From Procambarus clarkii (lineage: Eukaryota > Arthropoda > Malacostraca > Decapoda > Cambaridae): DNA of 64,000 nucleotides. The notes under the pieces are model-generated. The model did not search any database. It was given only the letters and a program-made list of their open reading frames with translations, and was not told the origin of the DNA. The stretch lies in the NCBI RefSeq assembly GCF_040958095.1, contig NC_091228.1, positions 7,790,936 to 7,854,935 of the forward strand, in the 5' to 3' direction. Shown here piece after piece: positions 36,325 to 47,906 of this stretch (position 1 is the first letter of the stretch; every line of letters begins with the position of its first letter). The position numbers and the translations under genes are program-made.

Positions 36325-36327
<3 letters not shown>
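36194..36327 (+). other. Candidate exon before a GT array (weak)
   Basis: CTCCCTCCCTAACTCCACAG ends at 36193 after a C-rich stretch. The following 134 nt are open in two frames (for example YLQFKDCSPNLALFSYVSLW) until a GT array begins with a GTGTGT that could also be a donor. No family recognised. Confidence 0.2.

Positions 36328-36393
<66 letters not shown>
36328..36393. repeat. (GT)n microsatellite
   Basis: About 32 GT units; a GA array and short CATTCATGCATAGAACACA repeats follow to 36515. Confidence 0.95.
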
Positions 36394-36873
36394 CCTTCAA
36401 TAACTTTCGCTGAGAGAGAGAGAGAGAGTGAGTGAGTGTGTGTGTACACCCATGAACACATTCATGCATAGAACACACATTCATGCATAGAACACACATT
36501 CATCCATAGAACACAAATTCATGCTTATACACATACTCATACACCCCCTATATATACAGTCACCCACTTATAGAAATGCTCCAGTGCTTTTATATACACA
36601 CAAATATGTTTATGTATATAACATATGTCTGTATGCGTCTCTTGGTGCTGTTTTGTATGGGGGGTTATGGGTGGTTGAGGCCATTCCAACAACCAACTCA
36701 TTGGCTACTGTTTGAGCTGCACTTGGCCAAAAATTCCCATTCGTCACTTTATTTCTGTACAAGTTGTTTTATGTGTGTTTAGAGAAAGGAAGATGAAGGG
36801 TGGAGACTCACTAAGCTGTGTTGAGCGTACTGTAGATGACCTTGCGAAGACATAGATAAGAGGAACCAAGAAG

Positions 36874-37266
36874 AGTTCCATGGCCCTCATTTTAGGGAAC
36901 GAGGGCCAGTTCCATGGCCCTCATTGTAGGGAACGAGGGCCAGTTCCATGGCCCTCGTTTTAGGGAACGAGGGCCAGTTCCATGGCCCTCGTTTTAGGGA
37001 ACGAGGGCCAGTTCCATGGCCCTCATTTTAGGGAACGAGAGCCAGTTCCATGGCCCTTGTTTTAGGGAACGAGAGCCAGTTCCATGGCCTTCATTTTAGG
37101 GAATGAGGGCCAGTTCCATGGCCCTCATTGTAGGGAACGAGGGCCAGTTCCATGGCCCTCATTATAGGGAACGAGGGCCAGTTCCATGGCCTTCATTGTC
37201 GGGAACGAGGGCCAGTTCCATGGCCCTCATTGTAGGGAACGAGGGCCAGTTCCATGGCCCTCGTTC
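36874..37266. repeat. 34-bp minisatellite with a hairpin in each unit
   Basis: About 11 units of GAGGGCCAGTTCCATGGCCC plus TCATTTTAGGGAAC. Each contains GAGGGCCA...TGGCCCTC, a self-complementary stem with a loop of about 6 nt, so one strand can form a row of hairpins. Confidence 0.95.
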
Positions 37267-37269
37267 TTG

Positions 37270-38395
37270 CACAAATAGATGGAAAATAAGTATATTATCA
37301 TGTTAGTACACTCATTTTTCTCTCGATTATTTTTTCGCCATTATTTCTCTCCTGTTCCTTTATCAATTTTTTTGTATATTTGTTTTTGTCTTTAATTCGT
37401 GACCACGTTGCTCTTGAGTGATAATGTCTCCTCCATCAATTCTCCTTTCAGTCATGACTCTCTCCTGCACTCAGAATCTATATTTGCATTCTCTGTTAGT
37501 GATGCCATCACCATCTACATGGCTACCATTGCCGGCACTATTACCACCACCATCACCACTATACGAGACTAGGTTAATAGGAGAAGACCGATTATTATAA
37601 TGGCTGCTGAAGGAAGCTACAGAGGTACTGTCAGTCAGCACCATACTGCCACCATAATCACCATCATACTGGCATGAAATCACTATTCACCACTGACATT
37701 AACTCTAGCTCCACCACTACCATCACCACCCCCCCATTACCATCACCACTACCACCACCCCCATCATACTGAAACCCCCCACTACCACAATCATACTTTA
37801 ACCACCACCATCATACTGAAACCCCCCACTACCACAATCATACTTTAACCACCACCATCATACTGAAACCACCAGCTTCACCTCAATCACCAGCACAACA
37901 CTAGCATCACTACTAAAGATCAACCACCCCAAAACAACCAGTAACCCCTTCTACACCCCCCTCCATCTCCCCCCCTCCCACCATCACCATCACCACCGTC
38001 ACCAACACCCCCAAACCTCTACCACCACATTCACTATCATCATCCTTCCCTCCCTTATTCTCTTCCACACCCCTTCCCACTTCCCAATCCCCCAACCCCT
38101 CCCCTTCCTACCCAACAACGTCCCCCCCTTCCCCAACTGAACCTATTCCCTCCTTTCCCAAGAAAGATAACGCGCTGATGGCCGTCATAGAAGCAAACTG
38201 ATACATATTTCAGGGTCATTGTAGCCAGTGGGGGAGCCTCCCAGGGGCTGAACCTGGTTCCTCGGTTCCCAGGGGCCCTCAGTTAGGGGCCCTGAGTTAG
38301 GGGGGGGGGCTCTCAGCACACGGGATATATATGTGCTTCAGGACGTCTCCCTGCGTTTTGTTTATATAACCAAAGGTGCAAACTGTGAATAGTGA
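37270..38395. other. Intergenic DNA with CCA/CAT-rich repeats
   Basis: 37690-38060 has degenerate ACCACCATCATACTGAA repeats. 38240-38320 is GC-rich with AGGGGCCCTCAGTTAGGGGC, a partly palindromic direct repeat. No gene seen. Confidence 0.55.
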
Positions 38396-38399
38396 AAGG

Positions 38400-38431
38400 T
38401 TGTAATGTGTGGGTGTGTGTGTGGGTGTGTG
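38400..38431. repeat. (GT)n at the 3' end of the best LINE-A copy
   Basis: GT array with GGGT breaks, directly joined to ACTCACCTAATTGT. Confidence 0.85.
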
Positions 38432-40675
38432 TACTCACCTAATTGTACTCACCTAATTGTGCTTGCGGGGGTTGAGCTCTGGCTCTTTGGTCCCGCCTCT
38501 CAACCGTCAATCAACTGGTGTACAGATTCCTGAGCCTATTGGGCTCTATCATATCTACATTTGAAACTGTGTATGGAGTCAGCCTCCACCACATCACTTC
38601 CTAATGCATTCCATTTACTAACTACTCTGACACTGAAAAAGTTCTTTCTAACGTCTCTGTGGCTCATTTGGGTACTCAGCTTCCACCTGTGTCCCCTTGT
38701 TCGCGTCCCACCAGTGTTGAATAGTTCATCCTTGTTTACCCGGTCGATTCCCCTGAGGATTTTGTAGGTTGTGATCATGTCCCCCCTTACTCTTCTGTCT
38801 TCCAGTGTCGTGAGGTGCATTTCCCGCAGCCTTTCCTCATAACTCATGCCTCTTAGTTCTGGGACTAGTCTAGTAGCATACCTTTGGACTTTTTCCAGCT
38901 TCGTCTTGTGCTTGACAAGGTACGGGCTCCATGCTGGGGCCGCATACTCCAGGATTGGTCTTACATATGTGGTGTACAAGATTCTGAATGATTCCTTACA
39001 CAGGTTCCTGAACGCCGTTCTGATGTTAGCCAGCCTCGCATATGCCGCAGACGTTATTCTCTTTATGTGGGCTTCAGGAGACAGGTTTGGTGTGATATCA
39101 ACTCCTAGATCTTTCTCTCTGTCTGTTTCATTAAGTACTTCATCTCCTATTCTGTATCCTGTGCCTGGCCTCCTGTTTCCACTTCCTAGTTTCATTACTT
39201 TGCATTTACTCGGGTTGAACTTCAACAGCCATTTGTTGGACCATTCACTCAGTCTATCCAGGTCATCTTGTAGCCTCCTACTATCATCCTCTGTTTCAAT
39301 CCTCCTCATAATTTTTGCATCGTCGGCAAACATTGAGAGGAACGAATCTATACCCTCTGGGAGATCATTTACATATACCAGAAACAGTATAGGTCCAAGG
39401 ACTGACCCCTGCGGGACTCCACTTGTGACGTCTCGCCAATCTGAGACCTCACCCCTCACACAGACTCGTTGTCTCCTGTTGCTTAGGTATTCCTCTATCC
39501 ACCGGAGTACCTTCCCTCTCACTCCAGCCTGCATCTCCAACTTTCGCACTAGCCTCTTGTGTGGCACTGTATCAAAGGCTTTCTGACAATCCAAAAATAT
39601 GCAGTCTGCCCACCCTTCTCTTTCTTGCCTTATTTTTGTTGCCTGGTCGTAGAATTCAAGTAACCCTGTGAGGCAGGACCTGCCATCCCTGAACCCATGT
39701 TGATGCTGTGTTACAAAGTTCCTTCGCTCCAGATGCTCCACTAGTTTTTTTCGCACAATCTTCTCCATAAGCTTGCATGGTATGCAGGTTAGGGACACTG
39801 GCCTGTAGTTCAGTGCCTCCTGTCTATCCCCTTTCTTGTATATCGGGACTACGTTAGCTGCTTTCCAAATATCTGGCAGTTCCCCTGTTGCCAGTGATTT
39901 GTTATACACTATGGAGAGTGGTAGGCTCAGTTCTCTTGCTCCTTCCTTTAGAACCCAAGGGGAGATTCCATCTGGGCCTATAGCCTTTGTCACGTCCAAC
40001 TCTAGTAAACACTTCCTTACTTCCCCACTGGTAATCTCAAACTCTTCCAGTGGTTCCTGGTTAGCTATTCCCTCACTTACCTCTGGAATTTCTCCTTGTT
40101 CTAAGGTGAAGACCTCCTGGAATTTCTTATTCAATTCCTCACACACTTCCTTGTCATTTGTAGTGAATCCTTCCGCCCCTATCCTTAATCTCATAACCTG
40201 TTCCTTTACTGTTGTTTTTCTCCTAATGTGGCTATGCAACAATTTAGGCTGAGTCTTTGCCTTGCTTGCGATGTCATTTTCGTATTGTCTTTCTGCCTCT
40301 CTTCTCATCCTGACATATTCATTCCTGGCATTCTGGTATCTTTCTCTGCTCTCCAGTGTCCTGTTATTCCTATAGTTTCTCCATGCCCTTTTACTTTGCT
40401 GCTTAGCTAGCCTACATCTTTGATTAAACCATGGGTTTCTCATCTTCATTTCTCTGTTTTCCTTTTGGACTGGGACAAACTTGTTCGCTGCGTCCTTGCA
40501 CTTCTGCGTGATGTAATCCATCATATCTTGGGCCGTCTTTCCCCTGAGCTCTGTTTCCCATGCTATATCTGTTAGGAATTTTCTTATCCCCTCATAGTTT
40601 CCCTTTCGGTATGCTAACCTTTTGGTTTCGGTATCCCTCCTCGAGTTCAATAACCCTTCTTCAATCAAGTACTCA
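38432..40675 (-). mobile_element. LINE-A copy 4, longest, 5'-truncated
   Basis: Non-LTR retrotransposon. The 3' UTR is about 104 bp (38432-38535) and ends in two ACAATTAGGTGAGT units followed by AC repeats. The body is one long open frame (separate entry). The 5' side stops at a CA/GT array (40676-40735), before any endonuclease domain. It was therefore probably inserted as a truncated copy. Confidence 0.9.
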
Positions 40676-40692
40676 AACACACACCCACACAA
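38536..40692 (-). CDS. Reverse transcriptase of LINE-A (Jockey/CR1-type), partial ORF2
   Basis: An uninterrupted 718-residue frame. The first ~150 residues are basic and match the linker before the polymerase. Reverse transcriptase motifs in order: KAIGPDGISPWVLKEG (236-251), NYRPVSLTCIPCKLMEKIV (295-313), HGFRDGRSCL (332-341), motif A LDCQKAFDTVPHKRLV (367-382), [13 protein letters not shown] (425-437), motif C FADDAKI (455-461; catalytic Asp pair 457-458), then a thumb with ILYTTYVRPILEYAAPAWSP (571-590). The C-terminus FFSVRVVSKWNALGSDVVEA is typical of CR1/Jockey LINEs. The protein would copy element RNA at a nicked target. The N-terminal endonuclease of a full ORF2 is missing. The annotated Met lies within CA-repeat-derived sequence and is probably not a natural start. 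The absence of stops suggests a recent insertion. Clade placement is tentative. Confidence 0.9.
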   Translation of the reverse strand: MCGCVFEYLIEEGLLNSRRDTETKRLAYRKGNYEGIRKFLTDIAWETELRGKTAQDMMDYITQKCKDAANKFVPVQKENREMKMRNPWFNQRCRLAKQQSKRAWRNYRNNRTLESRERYQNARNEYVRMRREAERQYENDIASKAKTQPKLLHSHIRRKTTVKEQVMRLRIGAEGFTTNDKEVCEELNKKFQEVFTLEQGEIPEVSEGIANQEPLEEFEITSGEVRKCLLELDVTKAIGPDGISPWVLKEGARELSLPLSIVYNKSLATGELPDIWKAANVVPIYKKGDRQEALNYRPVSLTCIPCKLMEKIVRKKLVEHLERRNFVTQHQHGFRDGRSCLTGLLEFYDQATKIRQEREGWADCIFLDCQKAFDTVPHKRLVRKLEMQAGVRGKVLRWIEEYLSNRRQRVCVRGEVSDWRDVTSGVPQGSVLGPILFLVYVNDLPEGIDSFLSMFADDAKIMRRIETEDDSRRLQDDLDRLSEWSNKWLLKFNPSKCKVMKLGSGNRRPGTGYRIGDEVLNETDREKDLGVDITPNLSPEAHIKRITSAAYARLANIRTAFRNLCKESFRILYTTYVRPILEYAAPAWSPYLVKHKTKLEKVQRYATRLVPELRGMSYEERLREMHLTTLEDRRVRGDMITTYKILRGIDRVNKDELFNTGGTRTRGHRWKLSTQMSHRDVRKNFFSVRVVSKWNALGSDVVEADSIHSFKCRYDRAQ

Positions 40693-40703
40693 ACACTGTG
40701 TGT

Positions 40704-40735
<32 letters not shown>
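40676..40735. repeat. CA/GT microsatellite at the 5' junction of LINE-A copy 4
   Basis: ACACACCCACACAAACAC then (GT)n; an inverted CA-GT pair. Confidence 0.9.
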
Positions 40736-40737
<2 letters not shown>

Positions 40738-40811
40738 TCACTATTTGTGCCTGCAGGATAGAACTGTTCACTCTTGGATCACTTCCTTCAACCGTTGGTT
40801 GTTTAAACACC

Positions 40812-40824
40812 ACACACACACACA

Positions 40825-40902
<78 letters not shown>
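40812..40902. repeat. (CA)n microsatellite
   Basis: About 45 CA units with one TA break. Confidence 0.95.
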
Positions 40903-40903
<1 letters not shown>

Positions 40904-40904
40904 C

Positions 40905-42770
40905 ACTAGACGTAAATGAATGCTGCTATATATCCCTTCTCACGCCCCATTATTCCTCTCTTCTCCTCTCTGCAACGTCGCAAAATCGCAGAAAAATTGA
41001 AATTCAGGAACACAAATTCGACAAGTGTGTGCATAATACTTTCTTCGCGAGCGAAGGGGGACTGCTACAAGGAGGAAATAGTTAGTGACGTATTATATAA
41101 AGTTTGAGCTCATGGGAATGAGCATTATTTGGACACTCTAATTTACCAATCTTAAAATAAGGGAACTAACAACACTGAAGTTCATCTCGAGTATCTAATT
41201 TTGAGCTTAGATACAGTGACTTGAAACACTGTATTTGCTCTCGTTATTCAATATTAATTCTAAATTAATCAAATTCAGTATTAATTCACATCCTTTTTTA
41301 TTTAATAATTTTTTTTATATTTTTGGAGGTCTATTTATTTTAATTATTACTAACTTTGTAATTATTAATATTATTATTATTATAATTATTAATAATTTCA
41401 TTAGTATTATTATTAATTTCATTATTAAAATATCCTGAAACCATATTATTGACTTCAAAGTAACCGATTGTGAGCTAGGATTCCTGTCCGTATTAACCAG
41501 CAGTAACAGTAGAAAGAGAGAGAGAGAGAGAGAGAGAACGAGTGAGAGAGATAAAGAGAGAGAGAACAAGTGAGAAAGAGTGCCAAGGACAGACCTCTCC
41601 CCATCTCCCCACCTTCTCCCCAAGCCAGTAAAAACCCTCAATGTTCCCTCTATATATAAGAGACATCCATCAGGATAGAGAGGTTTTAGGCTTTTCCATC
41701 ATGTTTCCATGTTTTATATAGCCAGATCAGGCGTGAATCTATCTAGATAGACCAGGTGTGGGGGAGCATCCATGTCTGGGTGTTTTGTTTTCACTATCTC
41801 TCTCCTGTCTGTCTATTGCCTTTCTCTCCTGTCTGTCTATTGCCTTTCTCTCCTGTCTCTCTCTCTGCTTGTATTAGCACCCATTTCTCTGTTGTCGTCT
41901 AATATTTTATCTCCCACCTTTATCAATTTCTCTGTGTATCTTCATATTTGTGTAATGTGTCTACGCTTCTGTCTAAATAATTTTGGCGTAAGGGCTGTTT
42001 AAATGTTAATATGCATCTCTGTTTTTAATACCTGGCTGTTATGTTACTTTGTTTTTCTTTCCTTCTATTCTTTCCATTTTTGTCACTCATTTCCTGTAAT
42101 TTTCTCATGAGACTTAATAAATTACCTGATGTGTTGTTGATAGAAGAGGTGTTTGTGCTGCACAAACAACATTATTCACACACACACACATTCCCAAATA
42201 AACACAAACACACAAACCAAAAACACCTACAAACCCACACGAAAAAAAATTCTCACAAACGTACCCAGGCTGAGATTTAATAAATCTAAATAGAGGAAAA
42301 GTGTAAAGAAATCATCCTTACGATGTACGATGGAGATCAACTTCCTTGCGACAATTTATAAAATTCTTATCCTTCAAATATTATGTCTTTAAGACTCACA
42401 GATAAGTCATTAGACTTTAGGGTGAGAAGAGATCAATACCAGGTACTGGAGAACATAGGAACTCTTATTTCTAAACAGGAGGGAATTGAAATCTTGTTTG
42501 TTGTAAATGACAAATTGTTTTTTAATTTGCCTTGCCGAAGGAAGTAGAATGGTGCATGTTAATGTTAATATAACACCAGCCATAAGTCCTGAGGACACAT
42601 TAACCTATAATCAAAAAATCAGCTGCCAACATAAAACAACTAATCATAAGAACATTTAACACGAACCTAAGCAAAGTCATCTTTATTTTATTATACTCAG
42701 CGAGTATAAAGTATGCATCTTAAGCATAGACGAAAAATTAAAAGGTTCAAAGGTTTGCCACAAGATACAT
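40905..42770. other. AT-rich DNA with simple repeats, no gene recognised
   Basis: 41230-41440 is extremely AT-rich. 41514-41575 is a GA array. 41800-41860 has three copies of TCTCCTGTCTGTCTATTGCC-like units. 42175-42260 is CA-rich. Confidence 0.55.
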
Positions 42771-42794
42771 GACACATATATAATAGATGAGTTA

Positions 42795-43160
42795 TGAGGG
42801 CTGATTAAGTGAACTAAAACTATCACCATTGGAAGCAAGGAAAGCAATAGGCGATATGATAGTAACGAACACCCTACTGATGGGAATATGGAAGGAGGAT
42901 AGAGATAGTCTTTTCCCTGAGATCCATATAAAAGGAATCAGATCAAAGTTACATCCCTGAACCTCCCAGTCTCTTCAGTATTAGGGGCGACATGTGGAAG
43001 GGACTCAGAGTAAGTTGTAAACACGAAATAGTTAGAGAAATGAAAGGAAACATATGCACGCAGTGTGAGTGGAAATAAATGGAAAGAGAGTAAACCAGAG
43101 GTAGTGGATGCCACTGCCATTCACAGTTTCAAGACCCAAGTAGAGTCTTTTAGTACAGAA
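42795..43160 (+). pseudogene. Decayed LINE C-terminal fragment
   Basis: Plus strand reads ELKLSPLEARKAIGDMIVTN then SLFPEIHIKGI, and after frameshifts PEVVDATAIHSFKTQ, in the order of MHLTTLEDRRVRGDMITTYK, LFNTGGTRTRG and SDVVEADSIHSFKCR in LINE-A. Divergence is high. Confidence 0.75.
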
Positions 43161-43817
43161 TAATGAAAAGTCAGAGAAATACCTTCAAAATCAGATTAGA
43201 GGTAAAACTCAGGAGGTGGATCTCGCTCACTGTAGATACAACTAGATAAGCTTACTTAATAAAACACTTAAGATACACTCAATACGTACTTAACATGTAC
43301 TCATCGATCACACAAGACCTCAACGAACATTAAGAATAAATTCATTCTAAATACATTTAAAAATAATACTCCCCCTAACAATTACCATAGAAATTACTTA
43401 ACAAACACTCAAACCACAATCAATTCAAACAATATATGTATTCAACATACACCAAATAATAACTCAACACATGTAACATGTACTCAACAAACCAACATTC
43501 ATCCCCAACACAAATTTAGCATACACCAAACATATATTCGTCATACACTTAGAATACACCCAACATACATTTCTGCATGCACTCAATATACAGACAATTT
43601 TCAGAAAGGGGAAAAGTTCTGGAGGGCCCAACTCACTTTTCATAAGTCAGGGAACTGCCCACACTGATGTATTTTTGTGTTCGGGTATGTAAATTCTCAT
43701 CTCGAAGTGCCAGGGTATATAGGAGAGAAAAGGAGGAGAGAGAGAGAGGGAGAGATGGAGAAAGATAAAATAATAATCTCTAGAGGGAAAGGAGAAGAAA
43801 AAGGGGAAGATGACTGA
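43161..43817. other. Intergenic DNA with AACATACAC-rich stretch
   Basis: 43260-43590 has degenerate repeats of ACTCAACATACACC type. 43730-43870 is purine-rich. Confidence 0.55.
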
Positions 43818-43973
43818 CTAGCAAACTAAAGGACACAGAATTAGGAGAAAGAAGGAAGGGAAAAGAGATGAAAGATGGAGATTAGGAAATGAAGAAGCCA
43901 CAAATGTAGAAGAGAATGTGGATGCCGATGGGAAAGCATCTCCTGTCGCTATACAGCTCTTTGCCTTCTTGGT

Positions 43974-44066
43974 ATGCAAATTACGAGGGAAATCGAAATA
44001 CCATTGAGCGGGTGTTGGCGGAGGGCGCTCCACGCGCGCGCCAATACAATCCTCCTTAATTTGCAT
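43974..44066. other. GC-rich block framed by inverted octamer motifs
   Basis: ATGCAAATTA (43974-43983) and its exact complement TAATTTGCAT (44057-44066) enclose GGGCGCTCCACGCGCGCGCC. ATGCAAAT is the classical POU-family octamer (established). A regulatory role here is inference. Confidence 0.35.
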
Positions 44067-44099
44067 GTGAACCGACATCTTGAGACAGACGTAAGATGA

Positions 44100-44500
44100 A
44101 ATATGTCCGAGGGGGATGTCTCGTTCCTCCCATGTTGCTCCTTGCCTATCTTTCTCCTTACATGAAATTCGACTTAAGGTATTTCGAAGACTTAGTAAAA
44201 ATGACCTTTATTTGTATCTGCACTCTTATTTTCTTTGTGGTTTGAGTGATATTTATGATAATTTATTTATCAATAATACTTTTATTCGTGAGTATATTTA
44301 GAATTGCTCTTAATCATGTATTTCATAGATTATTTTTTAATTCAACTCTTAGACTGTTTTATTTGTATTTATCTTAATTGACGTACAATATTGATGTATT
44401 ACAGTTGATCTGTAGTTATGCTTAAAAGGAAAAGTCTGTAACTAGAAAAATTAATAAATAAAAATAACTGAACTGCAGTTATTTGTTAGACATACTTTTT
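44100..44500. other. AT-rich DNA, no gene recognised
   Basis: No supported feature. Confidence 0.5.
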
Positions 44501-44529
44501 CCCTCGAAGTGAGGCTCAGATCTCCTACA

Positions 44530-44640
44530 AGGAGTCAGTCTATATTTACTTATTTATATATTTATTTTTATATACAAGAGTTCTTACATTCTTGTCACCA
44601 TGCGCAGACTTCTGGAACAGTGGTCAGAGTTCCAGTACTG
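44530..44640 (-). mobile_element. Dispersed repeat fragment (ACAAGAGTTCTTACATTCTTG)
   Basis: TTTATATACAAGAGTTCTTA resembles 15055-15090, and together with 45050-45170 suggests a shared dispersed family with an AT-rich TTTATTTATAT end. Family unknown. Confidence 0.4.
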
Positions 44641-45044
44641 TTGATGGGTATATATATATATATATATACATTTATATATATTATAAAGGGAGTACCACCT
44701 CTGGCTGGAAGAAGGGGACCCTTAGCCTCAGAGAAAACCACACATAACGCATTAGAGGGAGTGTTTAGGTCCTATACATATATAATACTTATAAACGTAT
44801 GGACGTGTGTGTGTGTGTGAAAATCGAGGGGTTCCCAAGCCATTGTACAACTGTTAATTGTGTGAGCCCATATATTCAAACCTGGTCCGGAAGGATCCCA
44901 TACGCTGCCTGACAGTCAGTACTATTAACACTTGCTATCGAAGTGGTTAGGTTTAGATAAATACCATGATTATCTGTTTATTTTCATCTCTCTGTCTCCT
45001 CCAGTTTGCCTCTCTCTCATTCCCATTAACTCTCATTTTATTAT

Positions 45045-45175
45045 CATTATTATTTATTTTATTTATATATATATATACAAGAAGGTACATTGGGATTGTG
45101 ATGATACATAACATGGTAATTACAATCTTGTAAAGCCACTAGTACGCGCAGCGTTTCAGGCAGACATGTTGTTGA
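45045..45175 (-). mobile_element. Dispersed repeat fragment (ACAAGAAGGTACATTGGG)
   Basis: ATTTATATATATATATACAA then GAAGGTACATTGGG and CACTAGTACGCGCAGCGTTT. Looks like the end of an interspersed element with an AT-rich terminus. Placement is tentative. Confidence 0.4.
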
Positions 45176-45607
45176 GTAAACCAAGAGAGTAAACTTGGTT
45201 TTTAGTTTACTTACTTGGAGAGTAAAGTTGTAGTAAACTTTCTCATTATTCCTCTCTCATATTCACTCTTGCTCTCATTAATTTTGCTAAATTGTATTTT
45301 TGTCATTCTGTTTCTCACATTTTATTACTCTCGTATCTTTCTATCGGCCTCTCTTTCCTTTTCATGCAAACTTTTTATATATTAATCTTCATTTGAACGA
45401 ACCGGGCAGTTTTCCATGTATCAAAAATATTCTAATACACAACTTTCGTTTCAATAAGGTTTCCCTAAACCAATTTCGTGTCCTCAAATAGGCCCAATAT
45501 CCTGATTTTTTTTTCCTGGATAAAAAAAAATCTTCCGTTTGATATTACTTTAGTACTTTTAGTGCTTTAAAAAAGGTCGAATTAAAGAGTTCTTTCACCC
45601 CTGATGC

Positions 45608-45690
45608 TCCTGTTACCTAGCAGTAAATAGGTACCTGGGAGTTAGACAGCTGTTACGGAGTGGCTTCCTGGGGGTGAGAGTGTGGGGAAT
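45608..45690 (+). mobile_element. SINE core fragment
   Basis: CCTGTTACCTAGCAGTAAAT, AGGTACCTGGGAGTTAGACA and GGCTTCCTGGGGG from the shared SINE core. Closest to the variant at 105-345 (GGGAGTTAGACAGCTG). Head and tail are missing. Confidence 0.75.
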
Positions 45691-46202
45691 ACATAAATGT
45701 TATGAATATAACATGAACATTATTATATGTTATGAAGTTCTTCACGAATAAATAATTGTAAGGAAAGTTTTTGCTCAGTCTCTTTTGGTCCTGCAAAAAA
45801 TTTTAGTGTGAGAAACTTTAACATATGTAAAACTCACTCAATATCCAATGAAATAATTTGCTCTGAAAAAATAAAGCATTAGAATTAACCAACGAAATGA
45901 ATTAATCCCCATTTAAAATCGCTAATAATTAAAATAGATATTGAAAACAACTACTTATTTAGAATTAAATAGCCATCATATTATATAAATTACGAAGGCC
46001 ACATCGACATGAGAAATGCGAGACAAGTGAAGCATTTACACACACGAACAAATAAGACTTAACACAGAGAAACGGAAAACAAACTAAAGGAGAAAACCAC
46101 CATTAAGGAGGGATATAGAGTTTCCTGGTCCAATTAAAAGCGTTCCGTATTTACTGACCAAACTGACACACATTTGGGGTGTGAAATTGGCAGTGAGGTA
46201 AT

Positions 46203-46440
46203 GACTCTAGGGATGGCGGCCATGACTATGGGGGTCCCCACCCTAGTGGTGGGGGCCATGACGATGGGGGCCCCCACCCTAGTGGTGGAGGCCATGACGA
46301 TGGGGGCCCCCACCCTGGTGCTGGAGGCCATGACGAGGGCCCCTACCCTGGTGGTGGAGGCCATGGCTCGGCCCCCTACCCTGGTGGTGGGGACCATGAC
46401 TCGGGCCCCACTCTGGTGGGGGCCATGACTCGGGCCCCGG
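46203..46440. repeat. 36-bp minisatellite, GC-rich
   Basis: About six units containing GAGGCCATGACGATGGGGGC and CCCCACCCTAGTGGTG. TGGGGGCCCCCA is a palindrome in each unit. Frames on both strands are open because 36 is divisible by three. Confidence 0.95.
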
Positions 46441-46960
46441 GGGAGAGTGACAAGGAGGATGCGATATAGAAAAGTGTCAATGGAACGGAAGATGGGTTCA
46501 GTGGAAGAGGGAGGATAGTAGAGTGAGATAGGTAAAGATGAAGGAGAAAAAGACACACAAAGGAAGAGTGGGAGATGAACGGAAGAGAAGGGTGACTGTA
46601 AGAAATAATACACGGAAAGGGAAAGTGATAAGAGATAGGGGAGAGAAGCAAAAATATTACAATACACCAAAACATGAATGTACACATGTTAATACTACTC
46701 AATGTTTATCAATAAACCCCCATACACATTAAAATATAATCAGAGCGCACATGATCGCGACATACAAAATACTTAAGACAGGGTTAAGCAGAATAGACTA
46801 TATTTGATATAAAAACTGACAGAAAAGGTAGAGAAACAGATGAAAATTAATTACAAAATGAAGGCAGAGATAATATCAAACATTTTCAAGTACAAAATGA
46901 AGTGGTTGATAAAACGAGGTGATAAAGAGATAGAGGAATCATCATGATTCATAGGGATGG

Positions 46961-47199
46961 TTATCTTGAGATTATTTCGGGGCTTTAGTGTCCCCGCGGC
47001 CCGGTCCTCGACCAGGCCTCCACCCCCAGGAAGCAGCCCGTGACAGGTGACTAACACCCAGGTACCTATTTTATTGCTAGGTAACAGGGGCATAGGATGA
47101 AAGAAACTCTGCCCATTGTTTCTCGCCGGCGCCCAGGATTGAACCCGGAACCACAGGATCACAAGTCCAGCGTGCTGTCCGCTCGGCCGACCGGCTCCC
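46961..47199 (-). mobile_element. SINE-1, near full length
   Basis: Head, core, GC-rich part and one tail unit are present. Flanking TAGGGATGG / TCGGGATGT gives only a weak possible target duplication. Confidence 0.9.
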
Positions 47200-47906
47200 T
47201 CGGGATGTTCATAATCCTTCATGAACATTCATGGGGATTATAGAAATGTTCAAAATTCAAAGGGGTTTATGAACAGTGAGGCTAAAGGCTTCAGAGTACT
47301 GAAAGATGTTCAGTCGAGTGCAGGCTAGCAGAAATGAACTTAAGAAACTGAAGACCAACGCCCTCAAGTATGCACTCAACAAATATGCACTCAACACTCA
47401 AGAATATGAGACACTTGAGTGCATATTCTCAACACTTGAGAATATGCACTCGACACAAAACCACACACTTTAAAAAAAACGCAATAAAATCATACTATTG
47501 TAACGTAGAGAAACACAAACCTAAGTTTTGCTGATTAGACATTAGCGTGTCCGCTGTCCGCCTAGCAGGGTGTTGACGAGGCAATTAGAGTGAGACGCAG
47601 TTAATTAGTCAGGTGTTGCCTCCGAGACACTCTTCCGTTGTTCGTGTTTACGGACTTCTGACTCGACATTCACCGTCTCTGATTTACGTTCGTGGCCGGG
47701 GAGTGATCCGGATTCAAATGGTAAACACGAGAAAATACGTGTATTATCGTTTTTGTATCTCTTCGTCTTGATGTGTGACCTTTGGTTTGAGTGATAAATG
47801 GTGTGTGTTGTTAATGTGATTGTATACATAGGAGTTTGTTAATAATGTATATCGCGTGTGCGTGTGTGTGTATATATAATTATCATTATACTTTATATAT
47901 GGTGTT
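47200..47906. other. Intergenic DNA with a unique balanced block
   Basis: 47385-47460 has two AACACTTGAGAATATGCACTC units. 47530-47720 is a non-repetitive block of balanced composition, ending in TTCAAATG|GTAAAC, which resembles a donor; no matching acceptor or protein recognised. Confidence 0.4.

Noticed and set aside
38561-39586. Plus-strand frames over the LINE-A copy (for example 38846-39586)
   Set aside because: They are antisense shadows of the reverse transcriptase frame.
43818-44078. 86-codon minus-strand frame
   Set aside because: Second half is low-complexity serine/phenylalanine from a purine-rich tract; first half has no recognised motif.
46134-46685. 183-codon minus-strand protein
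   Set aside because: Half is the 36-bp minisatellite and half is purine-rich DNA; no domain.
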